Shown: positions 47,209-57,022 of the stretch, in pieces
How the letters are laid out: the number at the start of each line of letters is the position of its first letter
Position numbering within the stretch: the stretch's first letter is position 1
NCBI RefSeq assembly: GCF_001927245.1
Contig: NZ_MJUX01000008.1
Location: forward strand, 218,308 to 282,307
DNA: 64,000 nt
Direction of reading: 5' to 3'
Source of the DNA: Acuticoccus yangtzensis
GTDB taxonomy: Bacteria > Pseudomonadota > Alphaproteobacteria > Rhizobiales > Amorphaceae
Position numbers and translations under genes: made by a program
The notes under the pieces: generated by a model
Databases searched by the model: none
What the model saw: the letters and a program-made list of their open reading frames with translations, nothing else
Told to the model about the DNA's origin: nothing

Positions 47209-47244
47209 GCCGCAGCCATAGGCGGCCAAAATGGCCGCTGCGGC
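47209..47244 (+). terminator. Stacked hairpin after the zinc operon
   Basis: The outer arms GCCGCAG/CTGCGGC enclose an inner GCGGCC-AAAAT-GGCCGC hairpin. It lies 12 bases after the NicO stop and could end the zinc operon, though no thymine run follows. Confidence 0.45.
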
Positions 47245-47306
47245 AGTGCTGGCGTCAATCGCCTCACGCGCCTACACTCGGCCCATAGACATAGGGAGAG
47301 ACCGGC

Positions 47307-49652
47307 ATGGACGCGCGGCTGTCTGAGATCGAGCGCAAGGTGCTGTGGCTGTCGCAGTGGATGATCCACTCGGCCAACCATCTGCGCGAGGCCGGTGAGG
47401 TGAAGGTCGGCGGCCATCAGGCCTCCTCGGCGTCGCTCGCCCAGATCATGACCGCGCTCTATTTCCGCGTGATGCGGCCGGAAGACAAAGTCGCCGTCAA
47501 GCCGCACGCCTCGCCGGTCTTCCACGCCATCCAATATCTCGCCGGAAGGGAATCGCTCGACCGCCTGAAGGCGTTCCGCGGCCTCGGCGGGTCGCAGTCC
47601 TATCCTTCCCGCACCAAGGACAAGGGCGTCGACGGGACCACCCCGGTCGACTTCTCCACCGGCTCGGTCGGCCTCGGTGTCGCCGCCACCGCCTTCTCCT
47701 CGCTGATCCAGGACTATGTCGCCGCCAAGGGCTGGTCCGGCGACCGTCCGCTCGGCCGCATGATCGCCCTGGTGGGCGATGCGGAGATCGACGAGGGCAA
47801 CGTCTACGAATGCCTGCAGGAAGGCTGGAAGCACGGCCTCAGAAACACCTGGTGGGTGATCGACTATAACCGCCAGAGCCTGGACGGCGTCGTGCGCGAG
47901 GGCCTCTACGCGCGCATCACCGAAGTCTTCAAGGCGTTCGGCTGGGACATCGTCACGATCAAATATGGTGCGCTGCAGCGGGCCGCCTTCGCAGAAGCCG
48001 GTGGCGAGGCGCTGCGCCAGTGGATCGACGATTGTCCGAACCCGATCTACTCCGCGCTCTGCTTCCAGGGCGGCGCCGCCTGGCGCAAGCGGCTGACGGC
48101 CGAGATCGGTGACAAGCCGGGCGTCGCCGACCTCCTCGCCAAGCGTGACGACGATGCGCTCGGCAAGCTGATGGCCAACCTCGGCGGCCACTGCCTCAAG
48201 ACCGTCGTCGACGCCTTCGAGGGCATCGACCATGACCGCCCGGTCGTCTTCATCGCCTACACGGTGAAGGGCTGGGGCACGCCGCTGGCCGGCCACAAGG
48301 ACAACCACGCTGGTCTGATGACCCCCGCCCAGATGGCCGGTTTCCAGGAGACCATGGGCGTCCCCGCAGGCGCCGAATGGGACATCGCCGCGGGTCTCGA
48401 CATCTCGGCGGACGACGTAGCCGACTTCATCGCCTCCACCCCCTATTTCGGCGCCCGGCGCGACACGGCGGACCGCCCCGCCCTCGCCGCCCCCGCGCTG
48501 AAGCCGCCGGCGGACAAGGTGGTCTCCACCCAGGCCGCCTTCGGCAAGATCCTCGACGAGGTGGCGCGCGGCGGCGGCGACTTCGCCGACCGCGTGGTGA
48601 CGATGAGCCCCGACGTCACCGTGTCAACCAATCTCGGTCCATGGGTGAACCGGCGCGGCCTGTTCGGGCGCGAGGCGATCGCCGACTCGTTCCGCGAGCA
48701 GCGCATCCCCTCGGCGCAGAAGTGGCAGTTCTCGCCCGAAGGCCAGCACATCGAGCTCGGCATCGCCGAGATGAACCACTTCCTGGCGCTCGGCGCCGCG
48801 GGCCTCGCCCACGAGCATTTCGGCGAGATCCTCTTCCCCGTCGGCACGCTCTACGATCCGTTCATCGCCCGCGGCCTCGATGCGCTGAACTATGCCTGCT
48901 ACCAGGACGCGGCCTTCCTGCTGGTGGCGACCCCCTCGGGCATCACGCTCGCCCCCGAAGGCGGCGCCCACCAGTCCATCGGCACGCCGATGATCGGCAT
49001 CTCCCAGCCCGGCCTCTCCTGCTACGAGCCCGCCTTCGCCGACGAGCTGCCGGTGATGATGGCCGATGCCTTCGCCCGCATGGCCGGCGGCAAGACCGGC
49101 GACCGCGCCACCTATCTGCGCCTCTCCACCCGCCCGCTGGAGCAGCCCATGCGCCAGATGACGGACGAGCTCGCCGCGGACATCCTGGCCGGCGCCTACT
49201 GGCTGCGCGAACCCGGCCCCTCGGCCGAGATCGTCGTCGCCGTGCAGGGTGTCGTGACGCCGGAAGCGATCCAGTCCGCCGCGCTGATCGCCGAGGGACG
49301 GCGCGATGTCGGCATCCTCGCCGTGACCTCCGCCGATCGCCTCTTCGCCGGCTGGCAGGCCGCCCGCGCCGCCCGCCGCCAGGGCGAGGCCGCCCTCTCC
49401 CATGTCGAGAAGATCATGGAGAGCCTGCCGCGCCACTGCGGCCTCGTCACCGTGATCGACGGCCACCCGGCGACGCTCGGCTGGCTCGGCGGCGTCGCGG
49501 GGCACCGCATCGCCGCCCTCGGCGTCGAGGCGTTCGGCCAGACCGGCACCATCGCCGACCTCTACCGCCACTACGGGATCGACGCGCACGGCATCGCCGC
49601 AGCCGCCGACGAACTCGCCCCGCGCCGCCGCATCCATCTCGCCGCCGGCTGA
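47307..49652 (+). CDS. AceE-like homodimeric E1 / transketolase-family enzyme
   Basis: A 781-residue thiamine-diphosphate enzyme. The N-terminal half has STGSVGLGVAATAFSS, GDAEIDEGNVYECLQ and WWVIDYNRQSLDG, the AceE-type cofactor site; HKDNHAGLMT follows. The second half has the pyrimidine domain (QHIELGIAEMNHFLALG) and a transketolase C-terminal domain. It resembles the homodimeric pyruvate dehydrogenase E1 but is about 100 residues shorter. There is no lipoyl E2 or E3 gene nearby. It may use another 2-oxoacid or act as a transketolase. The start ATG has AGGGAGAG upstream. Confidence 0.85.
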   Translation: MDARLSEIERKVLWLSQWMIHSANHLREAGEVKVGGHQASSASLAQIMTALYFRVMRPEDKVAVKPHASPVFHAIQYLAGRESLDRLKAFRGLGGSQSYPSRTKDKGVDGTTPVDFSTGSVGLGVAATAFSSLIQDYVAAKGWSGDRPLGRMIALVGDAEIDEGNVYECLQEGWKHGLRNTWWVIDYNRQSLDGVVREGLYARITEVFKAFGWDIVTIKYGALQRAAFAEAGGEALRQWIDDCPNPIYSALCFQGGAAWRKRLTAEIGDKPGVADLLAKRDDDALGKLMANLGGHCLKTVVDAFEGIDHDRPVVFIAYTVKGWGTPLAGHKDNHAGLMTPAQMAGFQETMGVPAGAEWDIAAGLDISADDVADFIASTPYFGARRDTADRPALAAPALKPPADKVVSTQAAFGKILDEVARGGGDFADRVVTMSPDVTVSTNLGPWVNRRGLFGREAIADSFREQRIPSAQKWQFSPEGQHIELGIAEMNHFLALGAAGLAHEHFGEILFPVGTLYDPFIARGLDALNYACYQDAAFLLVATPSGITLAPEGGAHQSIGTPMIGISQPGLSCYEPAFADELPVMMADAFARMAGGKTGDRATYLRLSTRPLEQPMRQMTDELAADILAGAYWLREPGPSAEIVVAVQGVVTPEAIQSAALIAEGRRDVGILAVTSADRLFAGWQAARAARRQGEAALSHVEKIMESLPRHCGLVTVIDGHPATLGWLGGVAGHRIAALGVEAFGQTGTIADLYRHYGIDAHGIAAAADELAPRRRIHLAAG

Positions 49653-49845
49653 CCGCCCGCTCCGGCGGCGCCACGCGCACGCGAGACGCCGCAAGGGCTC
49701 GGGCTTCACCAACGGACAGGCTCCCGGCATCTCCTGCGTTTGCCCGAGGGAACCGGCAGTGTGGGCCTGCGTGCGAAACCGCTGCCGCAGGCGGGGAACA
49801 CTTTGCGCGGCGGCCACGTTGGCGCTGCAAAGTGGAGTGAACGCC

Positions 49846-50484
49846 ATGTCGACAGCAAAACGTACCGATCCGAAGCTCTGGGACAAGGTGAAGGACGAGA
49901 TCACCCGCTCGTCCAAAGGCGGCGAGCCGGGCGAGTGGTCCGCCCGAAAGGCGCAGATGGCCGTGCAGGAGTACAAGAAGCGCGGCGGAGGTTATGTCGG
50001 CGGCAAGCGGTCCGACAACGACCTGACCGAGTGGGCCGAGGAAGAGTGGAACACCAAGTCCGGTAAGAAGAGCAAGGACACCGGCGAGCGCTATCTGCCC
50101 AAGTCCGCCCGCAAGGCGCTGTCCGATGAAGACTACGCCCGCACCACCGCCAAGAAGCGCAAGGACAGCGCGAAGGGCAAGCAACACTCGCAGCAGCCGG
50201 CGGACATCGCCGCGAAGACCGCCCGGCAGCGCCACGACGGCGGCAGCGCGTCCGCCGAGCCCACCAAGGCCGACCTGATGGATGTCGCCCGCGCTCTCGG
50301 CATCGAAGGCCGGTCCAAGATGGACAAGGACACTCTGCAATCGGCCGTGCTGGGCGCGGTGAAGGACAGCGAGGACGTCAGCAAGGACGACCTCATGACC
50401 CTCGCCCGCGCGTTCGACGTGTCCGGCCGCTCCACCATGGGCAAGGCCGACCTGAAACGCGCCATCGCCGGCGCCGCGGGTTAG
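49846..50484 (+). CDS. DUF5872 protein with SAP-like C-terminus
   Basis: A 212-residue, very basic and hydrophilic protein. Residues of about 5-110 match the DUF5872 pattern (DPKLWDKVKDEITRSSKGG, GEWSARKAQMAVQEYKKRGG, ERYLPKSARKAL). The C-terminal part contains two similar helix-turn units (KADLMDVARALGIEGRSKM and KDDLMTLARAFDVSGRSTM) that look like SAP/Rho-N nucleic-acid-binding folds. It is probably a stress or chromatin-associated protein, but this is an inference. ATG at 49846 was chosen as the start of conservation. Confidence 0.75.
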   Translation: MSTAKRTDPKLWDKVKDEITRSSKGGEPGEWSARKAQMAVQEYKKRGGGYVGGKRSDNDLTEWAEEEWNTKSGKKSKDTGERYLPKSARKALSDEDYARTTAKKRKDSAKGKQHSQQPADIAAKTARQRHDGGSASAEPTKADLMDVARALGIEGRSKMDKDTLQSAVLGAVKDSEDVSKDDLMTLARAFDVSGRSTMGKADLKRAIAGAAG

Positions 50485-50502
50485 ATCCCGCCGCGGCCGG
50501 CT

Positions 50503-51774
50503 TTACTCGGCCACGGGCTTCGATGCGGCGGCGCGCTTTGCCCGGCGGGCCGCCAACGCGGCGCTCCGGCGCTCCTCGATGCTGCGGCGCAACGTACCGT
50601 CTCCGTCCGCCTCGGCCTTACGCGCCCGCCGCCCCTCACCGCTCGCGCGCACCGCGCCGTCCTCGCGCCTCACGCCGCCCTCGCGCTTCGTGGTGTCGTT
50701 GCGGCGCGCGCCATCCCTACGGCGCCCGCCATCGACTTTCTCCGCGGCATCGGCGCGTGCGGCGTGGGCTCTGCCGACCGCATCGCCCCCGCCGGGCGCG
50801 CCCTCGCGACCGGCCGCCGCGCCATCCCTGCGCGCGCCTCCGCCCCGGCGCGCCGTCCCGTCCGGGCGCTGACGGCGCGCACGCGGCGCGGGCTCGTCGT
50901 CCGCCGCGGGAAGAGGAACGCGCCGTTCCCCGAGGGGCTTGGGCGTCCCCGTCGCCAGCGCGCGGATCGCATCGGCGTGCCGGGCGATCTCGGCCGCCGC
51001 CGTCCGATGCATCGCCACGGAGGGGTAGAGGTCGACCGCGACGGTCTCCTTCCCGTCCGTCACCTCGTAGGGCATGCCCTCGTTGCTGACGATCTCGAGG
51101 CTATACTCGAACACGTCCTTCAGGTTCTCCCACATGCGCCGGTCCACACAGTGCGGGAAGGAGAAGATATCGCGGTAGCTGTCCTTCGTGAGCGGGCGCG
51201 CCGGACGGTCGCTGAAGTACATGATGACGGCAGGGCGTCCCAATGCCCGCTTCAACTCCTTGTACTCTTCCAGCACGAAGTCCTGGCCTTTGTGGATCTG
51301 CTCCACCACCGCCTCGAACGGCTGCGTCTTGAACGCCTTGCGATAGCCGACGCCGCCGCGCACGTTGGTGCCCGCGGTCAGCCCCAGCCCCAGCGCGTCC
51401 GTCTTCACCCGCATGGTGCGCCCGGTGATGCGCGTGAACCAGTCGTTCGAGTGCCCGTCCGCACCACACACCTGGAAGATCGGCACCGCGTCCGACGTCG
51501 CCAGATAGTGCAGCAGGCTCGGCCGCTTCAGATACATGAACGGGTTGCCGCCGGCCGTGCCGAGGTTGCGCGCGCGAATGCCGTAGTCCTCGGAAAGCAC
51601 CGTCGACAGCGGGCGTTCAACGAAACGGCCGAACACCCGCGCGGAACCGACGATGTTGAGGTCCGCCGGCTCGTCGACCGGCCATTGCGGCCCGCGCAGC
51701 TGGAGGTCGAAACGCTCGAAGAGCTTGTAGTCGAAGAACGCCGCATCTCGCTCTTGGTACGCTTCGTTTCCCAT
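50503..51774 (-). CDS. DUF6473-like protein with basic low-complexity tail
   Basis: A 423-residue protein. Residues 1-285 look like the DUF6473 family of alphaproteobacteria (FDYKLFERFDLQLRGPQ, NLGTAGGNPFMYLKRPSLL, RPAVIMYFSDRPARPL). The family is thought to relate to polysaccharide or sulfotransferase-type functions, but I cannot assign one. Residues of about 290-423 are an Arg/Ala/Gly/Asp-rich, probably disordered extension. The GC-rich DNA of that tail gives long open frames on the other strand. Divergent from the acylase gene, with 213 bases between. Confidence 0.7.
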   Translation of the reverse strand: MGNEAYQERDAAFFDYKLFERFDLQLRGPQWPVDEPADLNIVGSARVFGRFVERPLSTVLSEDYGIRARNLGTAGGNPFMYLKRPSLLHYLATSDAVPIFQVCGADGHSNDWFTRITGRTMRVKTDALGLGLTAGTNVRGGVGYRKAFKTQPFEAVVEQIHKGQDFVLEEYKELKRALGRPAVIMYFSDRPARPLTKDSYRDIFSFPHCVDRRMWENLKDVFEYSLEIVSNEGMPYEVTDGKETVAVDLYPSVAMHRTAAAEIARHADAIRALATGTPKPLGERRVPLPAADDEPAPRARRQRPDGTARRGGGARRDGAAAGREGAPGGGDAVGRAHAARADAAEKVDGGRRRDGARRNDTTKREGGVRREDGAVRASGEGRRARKAEADGDGTLRRSIEERRSAALAARRAKRAAASKPVAE

Positions 51775-51987
51775 TCGGGTCCGATCCTACTCTCGTGTCG
51801 CGGGCACCATAGAGACGGCACGCCCTGCTGCGAAGTGCCGCGTTTTGCCCGAATGGTTGTTATTACCGCGGTCCGGAGCCATCAAGTGCCGCGAAAGCCG
51901 CTTCGACGCCGCCCCCCGCCGCACGTTCTGCGGTCTGGCGCGATCAGGCGGCGGAACCAACCATTCAAGGCGGCGGTTTTTCCGGCA

Positions 51988-54267
51988 ATGGCTTCCTCAA
52001 CGTTCACCGACCTCTCCCGGCGCACACGTCAGGCCTTCAGCCTCGCAGGGCTCACCGCATCGGTCCTGCGGCGCTCGGGGCTGAAGCGCTTCCCCGCCCT
52101 CTCGGTGGAACAGCGCCTCGCCATGCTGCCCGCCCGGGCGCCGGTCTCCGCCCCGCTGTCGATCCGCTGGAACGATCATCACATCCCCTTCGTCGAGGCC
52201 GCGAACGACCGCGACGCCGCCGTCGGCCTCGGCATCGTCCACGGCCACCTGCGCCTCGCCCAGATGGAGCTGATGCGCCGCGTCGCCCTCGGCCGCGTGT
52301 CCGAGGTCGCAGGAACCGCCGCGCTGGAGCTCGACAAGCTCACCCGCCTCATCGACTTCCCGCGCGCCACGGCCGCCTCGCTCGCCATGATGCCCGCCGC
52401 CACGCGCGACTGGGTCGACGGGTTCGCGGACGGCATCAACGCCGCCGCCGAGGCCCGGCTTCCGCCCGAGTTCGACATGCTCGGCCTCGGCTTCGCGCCG
52501 TGGACCGCCGAGGACCTCTTCGCCGTCTCGCGCCTCTGCTCGGCCGACTATGCGTGGCGCGTCTGGCGCACGCTGAACCCGCTGCGCGAGGATCCCGAAT
52601 GGTCGCGCATGTGGGGCGAACTCATCGGCATCGCCGCGGTGGCCGACGAGGACATTCCCATCGACGCCGCGCATCTGGACGAGGCGCTTCCCTCCGCGTT
52701 CGACCGGGCCGGCTCCAACGCCTTCGCCGTCGCCGGAAGCCGCACCCGGTCCGGCACGCCGATGCTCGCCTGCGACCCCCACCACATCATCGCCGCGCCC
52801 AACCTGTGGCTCATCGCCGGGTTCAGGACGCCGGAGCTTTCGGTGTGGGGCTTCATGATCCCGGCGCTGCCCATCTTCGGCGTCGGCCGCAACCAGCACG
52901 GGGCGTGGGGCGGCACCAACCTCCACGCCACATCGTCCGAGCTGGTGGACGTCGCGGGCGAGGCGCTCACCGACCGCGCGGTCACGATCGCCGCGGGCAA
53001 GTCGACGCAGCCGATGACGGTTCGCGAGAGTGTCCACGGCCCCATCGTCAGCGATGCGCAGGCGTTCAACATGACGACCGGCACCGTCGCGCTGAAGTGG
53101 CTCGGCCACCGCCCCAGCGACGAGTTCACCCCGTTCCGCGACCTGATGCGCGCGTACTCGTGGCAGACCTTCGCGGACGCGGTCGACCGTTACGCGCTGC
53201 CCGGCCTCAACATGATCTGGGCCGACCCGTCCGGATCCATCGGCAAGATGATCGCCGCCCACATCCCCGAGCGGCCTCTCGAGACGCCGGCCGATCTCGT
53301 CATCGGCGCGGCGGAGGCCGAGCGGCAATGGTCGCGCCTTCTCACCGGGCGCGAGCTTCCGATGGTGGTCGACCCGCCCGAGGGCTACGTCGTCTCCTCC
53401 AACGAGGAGCCGGTGGCGTCGCCGGTGACGATCAGCCTGTTCTACGCCTCAGGTCACCGCTTCCAGCGCATCGGCGAGATGCTGTCCGCCGGGCGCGACT
53501 TCACCGCCGCGGACCTGAAGGCGATGCAGCAGGACGTCTTCCACGCAGGAGCGCTCGCCGTCGCCGAGAAGCTGCGCATCGCGGCGTCCGACGTCGGCCT
53601 GTCAGGCCCGGTGATGGAGGCGATCGCAACCTGGGACGGGCGCTATGCGGTGGACTCGGTCGGGGCGCTGGCGTTCGAGCTGGTCACCGAGCCGCTGGTG
53701 AAATCGCTGGAGGAGCGTGCCGCGGTGCGCTTCGTCAGCCCGCATTGGCGGCCCTTCTCGCGCCTGTCGCGGCTGGTGGACGGGGCGACGAAGGCCGACC
53801 TCGTGGCCGCGCTCGGGATCGCGCTGGAGGCCGCCGCCGACCCCTTCGCCAAGCACAAGACATGGGGCGCGCTGCACAAGGTGCGGCTTTCCCACCCGCT
53901 CACCAAGCTCCCCTGGCTCGCCTCGCGCCTGCCGGTGATCGAGTTTCCGTCCGGCGGCTCCAACGACACGGTGATGAAGTCCATGCACCCGATCACGCAG
54001 AAGCCGCATGCGTCGAACTTCGGCGCCAACGCGCGCTTCGTCGCCGACCTCGCCCACGAGGATGCCACCTGGGCCGTGCTGCTCGGCGGGCAGGACGGCT
54101 GGCCCGGATCGCGCACCATGTTCGACATGATCGGCGCCTGGAAGCGCGGCGACCAGATCCGCCTGCCCTTCTCGCAGTCCGCGCTCGCCGACGCCTTCCG
54201 TCACACCACCGCCGTCGCTCCCGTCCCGGCCCTTTCGGCCCCGCCCGCCGCACCCGCCGATGCTTGA
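51988..54267 (+). CDS. Penicillin-acylase-family Ntn-hydrolase
   Basis: A 759-residue acylase. The autoprocessing site lies at Gly242-Ser243-Asn244 (RAGSNAFAVAGSRT); Ser243 becomes the catalytic N-terminal nucleophile of the beta chain. HDP-type and GVGRNQHGAWGGTN segments continue the family pattern. Family members cleave amide bonds of penicillins, acyl-homoserine lactones or N-acyl amino acids. Most are exported, but this one shows no signal peptide, so it may be cytoplasmic. Its last 8 bases overlap the GH3 gene, suggesting linked functions. The plus frame is open far upstream across the divergent gene, but homology starts at the ATG at 51988. Confidence 0.88.
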   Translation: MASSTFTDLSRRTRQAFSLAGLTASVLRRSGLKRFPALSVEQRLAMLPARAPVSAPLSIRWNDHHIPFVEAANDRDAAVGLGIVHGHLRLAQMELMRRVALGRVSEVAGTAALELDKLTRLIDFPRATAASLAMMPAATRDWVDGFADGINAAAEARLPPEFDMLGLGFAPWTAEDLFAVSRLCSADYAWRVWRTLNPLREDPEWSRMWGELIGIAAVADEDIPIDAAHLDEALPSAFDRAGSNAFAVAGSRTRSGTPMLACDPHHIIAAPNLWLIAGFRTPELSVWGFMIPALPIFGVGRNQHGAWGGTNLHATSSELVDVAGEALTDRAVTIAAGKSTQPMTVRESVHGPIVSDAQAFNMTTGTVALKWLGHRPSDEFTPFRDLMRAYSWQTFADAVDRYALPGLNMIWADPSGSIGKMIAAHIPERPLETPADLVIGAAEAERQWSRLLTGRELPMVVDPPEGYVVSSNEEPVASPVTISLFYASGHRFQRIGEMLSAGRDFTAADLKAMQQDVFHAGALAVAEKLRIAASDVGLSGPVMEAIATWDGRYAVDSVGALAFELVTEPLVKSLEERAAVRFVSPHWRPFSRLSRLVDGATKADLVAALGIALEAAADPFAKHKTWGALHKVRLSHPLTKLPWLASRLPVIEFPSGGSNDTVMKSMHPITQKPHASNFGANARFVADLAHEDATWAVLLGGQDGWPGSRTMFDMIGAWKRGDQIRLPFSQSALADAFRHTTAVAPVPALSAPPAAPADA

Positions 54268-55780
54268 CGCGACGCCCCTCCTGCGCGGCTACGCCAAGCT
54301 GCGCGACAAGCGCCTCGCCCGCCGCTCCTCCGTCGCCACGCAGGAGGCCGAGCTTCTGGCCCTCGTGCGCCGCGCCGCCAAGACCACCTTCGGCCGCGAC
54401 CACGACTTCCACTCCATCCGCACGGTGAAGGACTTTCAGGACCGCGTCCCTTTACGCACCTTCGAGGACTTCCGGCGCGACTATTTCGAGGCCGCCTTCC
54501 CGGTGCTCGACGATGTGACGTGGCCGGGCCGCATTCCCTATTTCGCCGTCTCGTCCGGCACCTCGTCAGGCCGCACCAAGCACATCCCGGTCAGCCGGGC
54601 GATGATCCGCTCCAATGCGCGCGCCGGCACCGACCTTCTCGCCCACCACGTCCGCCGCTATCCGAAGAGCGACGTTCTCGGCGGCAAGTCGTTCATGCTG
54701 TCCGGCTCGGTGGCGATGCAGGAGCTGGGCGACGGCATCATGGCGGGCGACCTTTCCGGCATCGCGCGGCTGGAAAACCCGTCCTGGTCGACGCCCTTCG
54801 TGTTCCCGTCCATCAAAGAGGCGCTGGAGGCGGACTGGGAAACCAAGATCGACCGGCTCGCCCGCCTGTCGCTCGACGAGCCGATCCGCTGCCTCGCCGG
54901 AACGCCCTCGTGGCTGCTCCTCTTCCTCGACCGGCTCGCCGCCGTGTCGGGCCGCGCTCACGACGTGCGCGCCCTCTATCCCGGCCTCAACCTCCTCGTT
55001 TATGGCGGGATGAGCTTTGCCCCCTACGAAGCCACCTTCCGCGAATGGTGCCCGAGCCCCGACGTCGATTGGCGCGAAGTTTATTCGGCGTCGGAAGGCT
55101 TCGTCGCCTCCGCCGACCGCGGCATCCACGACGGTATGCGCCTCAACACCGACATGGGCCTCTTCTTCGAGTTCGTGCCGATCGACGAGTGGGAGAGCGA
55201 AAACCCGACCCGCCTCACCCTCGCCGACGCGCCGGCGGGCGAATATGGCCTCGTCCTCTCCACCTGCGCTGGCCTTTGGGCCTACAAGATCGGCGACGTG
55301 GTCGAGCTGATCCCCAGCGAGCCGCCGCGCGTGAAAGTGACCGGGCGCACGTCCTATTATCTCTCCGCGTTCGGCGAGCATCTGTCCGGCCGCGAGATCG
55401 AGCGCGCGGTGATCGCCGCCGCCCACGACGCGGGGCGGGAGGTGGCCGAATATACCGTGGCGCCGATCTACCCCACCAAGGGCGAAAGCGCCGGCCAGCA
55501 CCTCTTCGTGGTGGAGACGGACGGGCCGGTGGCCGACATCGCCCGCTTCACCAAGGCGCTGGACGAGACGTTGAAGGACGGCAACGAGGACTACGAGGTC
55601 CACCGCAGCGGCGACTATCAGCTCAAGGCGCCGCGCGTCGTCATCGTGCCGCCGGGCAGCTTCAACGCCTGGATGCGCGCGCGCGGCAAGCTCGGCGGAC
55701 AGAACAAGGTGCCGCGCGTGGCCACCAGCGAGGCGCTTCGCGATGACGTCATGAAACTTGCGGCAGGGGAAAACGTTTGA
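54260..55780 (+). CDS. GH3-family acyl-acid amido synthetase
   Basis: A 506-residue adenylating enzyme of the GH3 (JAR1) family. Motif I is SSGTSSGRTK (98-107), motif II is YSASEG (275-280) and motif III is YKIGDVV (342-348), followed by the YLSAFGEHLSGREIE hinge. In plants GH3 proteins join amino acids to auxin, jasmonate or benzoates through an acyl-AMP intermediate. Bacterial members are little studied. The ATG at 54260 overlaps the acylase stop by 8 bases. The pair encodes amide formation and amide hydrolysis side by side. Confidence 0.88.
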   Translation: MLDATPLLRGYAKLRDKRLARRSSVATQEAELLALVRRAAKTTFGRDHDFHSIRTVKDFQDRVPLRTFEDFRRDYFEAAFPVLDDVTWPGRIPYFAVSSGTSSGRTKHIPVSRAMIRSNARAGTDLLAHHVRRYPKSDVLGGKSFMLSGSVAMQELGDGIMAGDLSGIARLENPSWSTPFVFPSIKEALEADWETKIDRLARLSLDEPIRCLAGTPSWLLLFLDRLAAVSGRAHDVRALYPGLNLLVYGGMSFAPYEATFREWCPSPDVDWREVYSASEGFVASADRGIHDGMRLNTDMGLFFEFVPIDEWESENPTRLTLADAPAGEYGLVLSTCAGLWAYKIGDVVELIPSEPPRVKVTGRTSYYLSAFGEHLSGREIERAVIAAAHDAGREVAEYTVAPIYPTKGESAGQHLFVVETDGPVADIARFTKALDETLKDGNEDYEVHRSGDYQLKAPRVVIVPPGSFNAWMRARGKLGGQNKVPRVATSEALRDDVMKLAAGENV

Positions 55781-55846
55781 AAACCAGGCCGCGCTCGATC
55801 ATGCGGTTGCCCCGTGTCCGCCACACCCCGAGGAGCGCGCCCGCTT

Positions 55847-56872
55847 ATGGATGACGTCAGCTACGAGACCGTCCGCATCCCCACAGCGAACCCTTTCGTG
55901 CTGGCCGACCACGACCCGTCCGGCAAGCCCGTGCCGATGGCCGCCGAACTCTACAAGCCCGCGACGCTGCCGGGTCCCTTCCCCGCCGTCGTCGTGTCCG
56001 AAGGGCTCGGCGGGGTGAAGACGGTGCGCGAGCGGCGTTATGGCCGCTTTCTGGCGCAGCACGGCTTCGTCGCGCTGGTGGTCGATTCCTTCAAGACGCG
56101 CGGCTTCCACAAGGCGGCGCACCCCATTCGCGCCGTCAACGTGACCGAGTCGATGATGCTGGCGGACGCTTTCGCCGGCCTCACCTGGCTCGCCGACCGG
56201 CCGGACGTGGACCCGGCGCGGATCTACAATATCGGCTTCTCCTATGGCGGGATGATCTCCATCCTCACCGCTTACGAGCAGATCCGCCGCCTGTTCGTCG
56301 CGTCCGACGAGAAGTTCGCCGCCCACGTGTCCTACTACGGCCCGACCGTTCCGCGGCTGGAGGACTACCGCACGACCGGCGCGCCGGTCGCCATCCTCAA
56401 CGGTGAGCTGGACGAGAATTTCGATCCCAAGCGGCTCGAACTCATCGCCGGTGACCTGAAGAACGGCGGATCGCTGGTGGAGAACGTGGTGTTCCCGGAC
56501 ACCTATCACCAATGGGACTCCGACGATCTGAAGCGCCGCTTCGATCCGTTCAACATCAAGGCGCTCGGCGTCTGGATCGACCCGGACAATAAGCTGTTCG
56601 ACGAGCGCAACGGCCGGCAGGTGAAGGACTTCAAGTCGCGGCTGATGATGATCGCCGGGTCGGTCAGCCTGAAGGGGTTCCACCTCCTGCGCGATCCGGA
56701 GATCATGCAAAAGTCTGACCGGATCCTGCTCAACTATCTCTCGATCCCGGCGGACGACCCGGAAGCGTTGGGGAAGCAGCCCTCCGTGAAGGGCGAGGCC
56801 GCCCCGCCGATGCCGCCGGAACGCGCCGAGGACGAGGTTCTGGCCGGCGGCGTGCCGGCCACCGAGGACTGA
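55847..56872 (+). CDS. Dienelactone-hydrolase-fold alpha/beta hydrolase
   Basis: A 341-residue protein. The nucleophile elbow is GFSYGGM with Ser132, where dienelactone hydrolases carry Cys. Likely triad partners are the Asp in LNGELDENFD and the His in DTYHQWD. No signal peptide. The start ATG at 55847 lies after GAGGAG; an in-frame GTG at 55814 is less likely. It follows the GH3 gene by 66 bases. An ester or thioester hydrolase serving the same acyl compounds is an inference. Confidence 0.82.
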   Translation: MDDVSYETVRIPTANPFVLADHDPSGKPVPMAAELYKPATLPGPFPAVVVSEGLGGVKTVRERRYGRFLAQHGFVALVVDSFKTRGFHKAAHPIRAVNVTESMMLADAFAGLTWLADRPDVDPARIYNIGFSYGGMISILTAYEQIRRLFVASDEKFAAHVSYYGPTVPRLEDYRTTGAPVAILNGELDENFDPKRLELIAGDLKNGGSLVENVVFPDTYHQWDSDDLKRRFDPFNIKALGVWIDPDNKLFDERNGRQVKDFKSRLMMIAGSVSLKGFHLLRDPEIMQKSDRILLNYLSIPADDPEALGKQPSVKGEAAPPMPPERAEDEVLAGGVPATED

Positions 56873-57022
56873 ACGGACCGAGGCGGCGGCGCCGTCACCG
56901 CCTTGTCCGAAAAATGCGGGACGGTCGGCGCGCCGGGCGGAAGTTGAATTGTGCCAGTGCGCGCCCTTTGCCACTCTCGGCCGAGCAGGGCGCGGCCCTT
57001 TGCGCCCTGCGAAGGAGTTTCG

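Noticed and set aside
50764..51987. The acylase reading frame stays open for about 400 codons upstream of its ATG
   Set aside because: This part lies opposite the DUF6473-like gene. It has the Arg/Gly/Ala-rich look of a GC-driven antisense frame and no acylase homology; the family begins at 51988.
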